Positions 13,081-15,201 of a DNA stretch of 15,201 nucleotides are shown here, one piece after another (position 1 is the stretch's first letter; the number at the start of each line of letters is the position of its first letter). The position numbers and the translations under genes are program-made. The notes beneath the pieces were generated by a model. The model was not told the origin of the DNA, did not search any database, and saw only the letters and a program-made list of their open reading frames with translations. Source of the DNA: Dehalococcoidia bacterium LH_S1 (GTDB lineage: Bacteria > Chloroflexota > Dehalococcoidia > SZUA-161 > SpSt-899); contig JAGXOF010000018.1 in the NCBI GenBank assembly GCA_023660035.1, positions 1 through 15,201 on the forward strand. Reading direction: 5' to 3'.

Positions 13081-15201
13081 AACAAACCGACGGTTTGTCG
13101 AGCAAGGCAACGGAGGCCACGGCATCACCCTTGCTGAGGCGAATCGTTCTTACCCCCTGGGTGCTCCTGCCAAGCCTTGAAATCCCCTTGAGAGGGATGC
13201 GGATAATCGTGCCGCTCTTAGTCGTGACCATTAGCTGCTGTGATAGATCGACAATAGCAGCATCCGCTACTGTACCGGTCCGCTCATTGACATGGTGGGC
13301 CCGAATACCCATACCACCGCGTGTCTGAAGCCGAAATTCATCGATGGGCGTCCGTTTCCCATAGCCATTTGACGTAACAGTGAGCAGGAAGCTCTTGGGA
13401 CGGATTACCTCCATGGCCACCGCACGGTCTCCCTTTTGAAGCCTGACACCCCGCACACCCCCACTTACCCGCGAAGCAGTGCGCAATTCTCCCACCATAA
13501 ACCTGATAGATTGCCCGCTCTCAGTGACCATTATGACATGGTCATCGGCCTTGGCTGACTTTACGGAGATAAGGTCATCATCCCTCTCGATATCCATGGC
13601 GATGATGCCGGTACTTCGCACCGCGGCAAAATAGCTGAGTTCCGATCTCTTTATCTCCCCTTTCCTGCTCCCCATCAGTATGAATCCATCCTCAGGGAAA
13701 TCAGCGGCCGACATTATGGCAGTTACCAGTTCGTCTTCCTGTAACGGGATAAGATTGATGATAGGTATCCCTCTGGCCTGCCGGGTGCTCTCATGGGGAG
13801 TCTGGTAGCACTTTGCCTGAAATACACGGCCCCGGTTGGTGAAGAAGAGCAGGGTATCATGGGTATCCGCCACGAGCAATACCCTCACATCATCAGTGCC
13901 CTTCATATCCTTTCCGCGGAGTCCCTTGCCCCCACGGTGCTGGATCCTGTAGGTATCGCTGTTAAGTCGCTTGATATACCCGCGGTTGCTGAGGGTAACC
14001 ACCACCTGCTGATGGGGTATCAGATCTTCAGGCCTGAAGCCCTCTGCCTCCTCTTCGCTTATCTCAGTGCGTCGATCATCCCCGTACTTCGACTTGACCC
14101 GGAGAATCTCCTCTCTGACAAGGTAATCGATCTTCCTGGGGTTGGCCAACAGGTCTTCCAGATACGCTATTGTCTGGAGCAGCTCGGAGTATTCGTCTTC
14201 GATCTTCTGCCGCTCCAGGGCAGCCAAACGGCGCAACTGCATATCCAAAATGGCCTGCGCCTGCTCCTGGCTGAGCGAGAAGTTCTCCATCAGATTTGTC
14301 CTCGCCTGCTCAGCACTGGGCGAATTGCGGATGGTCTCGATAACCTCATCGAGCGAATCCAGAGCGGTTTTTAGTCCCTCAAGGATATGAGCCCTCTGCT
14401 GTGCCTTCGTTAAGTCAAATTGAGACCGGCGGGTGATCACAGCATGGCGGAACTTGATATAGTGTTGCAGGGCTGTTCTGAGGTTGACAACCCTCGGAAC
14501 GCCGTCCACAAGGGCCAACATATTGACGAAGAAAGACGACTGCATAGGAGTGTGTTTGTAGAGGTTGTTCTCCACCTGACTCGGCTGTGCATCCCTTCTG
14601 AGCTCCACCACAACGCGGATTCCTTCCCTGTCCGACTCATCCCTGATCTCATTAACCCCATCGATCTTCTTGTTCTTCACCAGATCAGCAATTCTTTCTA
14701 CTAATGCTGCCTTATTTGTCTGATAGGGAAGCTCGGTAACGACGATCTGGTATCGCCCCTTGCCCACTTCCTCAATCTGGCTCTTGGCCCTCATCACCAC
14801 CTTGCCCCGGCCAGTGGTATAAGCGCTCTCTATTCCCTCTCTCCCCAGGATGAGTCCACCTGTGGGGAAATCCGGACCGGAAACCAGTTCCACCAGGTCG
14901 GTGACCGTCGCCTCGGAGTCGTCAATGAGGCAAGCGATAGCATCACACAGCTCGCTGAGGTTGTGTGGAGGAATGTTGGTGGCCATACCAACGGCAATGC
15001 CCGAAGCGCCGTTCAAAAGCAAATCGGGGAGACTCGCCGGAAGGACGGTTGGCTCCGAAAGGGAACCATCGAAGTTGCCTGCGAAGTCAACGGTGTCCTT
15101 CTCTATGTCCGCCAGCATCTCCTCGGCAATCCCCGCCAGCCGTGCCTCCGTATAACGCATAGCCGCAGGGGGATCATTATCTATGCTGCCGAAATTACCC
15201 T
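13079..15201 (-). CDS. gyrA: DNA gyrase subunit A, 5' end outside window
   Basis: GyrA is the DNA-breaking and rejoining subunit of gyrase, working as A2B2 to introduce negative supercoils. The visible part is about 706 residues, starting with GNFGSIDNDPPAAMRYTEAR. The catalytic tyrosine is the Tyr of AAMRYTE (15152-15154). The breakage-reunion domain continues with LLNGASGIAVGMATNIPPHN and the coiled-coil tower (QAQAILDMQLRRLAALERQK). The C-terminal beta-pinwheel domain contains the GyrA-box version QHRGGKG, which identifies gyrase over topoisomerase IV (ParC), plus repeated blade motifs such as GRVFQAKCYQTP, GRSTQGVRTI and SRVSGGVRGVRL. By comparison with E. coli about 107 N-terminal residues, including the quinolone-resistance region, are beyond the window. 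The frame is intact to TAG 13079-13081, with marC 13 nt downstream. Confidence 0.97.
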   Translation of the reverse strand, partial: GNFGSIDNDPPAAMRYTEARLAGIAEEMLADIEKDTVDFAGNFDGSLSEPTVLPASLPDLLLNGASGIAVGMATNIPPHNLSELCDAIACLIDDSEATVTDLVELVSGPDFPTGGLILGREGIESAYTTGRGKVVMRAKSQIEEVGKGRYQIVVTELPYQTNKAALVERIADLVKNKKIDGVNEIRDESDREGIRVVVELRRDAQPSQVENNLYKHTPMQSSFFVNMLALVDGVPRVVNLRTALQHYIKFRHAVITRRSQFDLTKAQQRAHILEGLKTALDSLDEVIETIRNSPSAEQARTNLMENFSLSQEQAQAILDMQLRRLAALERQKIEDEYSELLQTIAYLEDLLANPRKIDYLVREEILRVKSKYGDDRRTEISEEEAEGFRPEDLIPHQQVVVTLSNRGYIKRLNSDTYRIQHRGGKGLRGKDMKGTDDVRVLLVADTHDTLLFFTNRGRVFQAKCYQTPHESTRQARGIPIINLIPLQEDELVTAIMSAADFPEDGFILMGSRKGEIKRSELSYFAAVRSTGIIAMDIERDDDLISVKSAKADDHVIMVTESGQSIRFMVGELRTASRVSGGVRGVRLQKGDRAVAMEVIRPKSFLLTVTSNGYGKRTPIDEFRLQTRGGMGIRAHHVNERTGTVADAAIVDLSQQLMVTTKSGTIIRIPLKGISRLGRSTQGVRTIRLSKGDAVASVALLDKPSVC
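13082..13098 (-). repeat. Perfect 7-bp hairpin at the 3' end of gyrA, next to the marC ribosome binding site
   Basis: ACAAACC, a three-base loop and GGTTTGT form a perfect inverted repeat over the last gyrA codons, ending one base before the stop codon TAG. The marC Shine-Dalgarno starts immediately after it. There is no T-tract, so termination is unlikely. It could modulate gyrA-marC coupling or mRNA stability, or simply reflect the codons of the KPSVC tail. Confidence 0.5.

Noticed and set aside
1..15201. CRISPR array, tRNA or rRNA genes, prophage or defence module
   Set aside because: No regularly spaced repeats, no tRNA-like cloverleaf with conserved TTCRA arm, and no phage or defence protein motifs were seen in reading the window.

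Overview
This window looks like a chromosomal segment of a Chloroflexota bacterium, most likely of the class Dehalococcoidia. The evidence is the uninterrupted minus-strand order rpsB-tsf-pyrH-frr-uppS-cdsA-dxr-rseP-ispG, which I recall from Dehalococcoides and its relatives, together with a short EF-Ts of about 166 residues. This placement rests on remembered synteny, not on a search. Base composition is close to balanced.

Region by region: (1) 1-763 is a decayed IS1595-family transposase on the minus strand, with an in-frame stop codon and an internal deletion. (2) 786-2414 is a plus-strand block of broken coding sequence. Its first part is unrecognised; its second part is clearly a glycoside hydrolase family 130 enzyme interrupted by frameshifts. 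(3) 2474-11147 is a compact minus-strand housekeeping operon. In transcription order it runs rpsB, tsf, pyrH, frr, uppS, cdsA, dxr, rseP, ispG, mtnA. A good sigma-70-like promoter lies at 11254-11281. (4) 11306-12472 is the remnant of a secreted GH63/MGH1-like glycoside hydrolase with at least two nonsense codons, frameshifts and probable deletions. (5) 12469-15201 carries marC and the 3' part of gyrA, whose 5' end lies outside the window. The dead GH63 gene originally began inside the marC stop codon, so gyrA-marC-GH63 was once a single coupled unit.

The intact genes join translation (S2, EF-Ts, ribosome recycling factor), pyrimidine nucleotide supply (UMP kinase) and envelope lipid or isoprenoid synthesis (UppS, CdsA, Dxr, IspG), plus an intramembrane protease (RseP) and methionine salvage (MtnA). 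Dxr and IspG are both in the MEP pathway that feeds UppS. Most junctions are overlaps of the ATGA or TGATG type, or gaps under 20 nt. The exception is the 119-nt rseP-ispG spacer, which contains a perfect 7-bp hairpin.

I found no tRNA, rRNA, CRISPR array, phage module or defence system, and I do not think the window holds a new biological system. The points worth a second look are the three decayed genes flanking the housekeeping block, the altered signature in CdsA, the start-codon corrections (TTG for tsf and marC), and the small hairpins.
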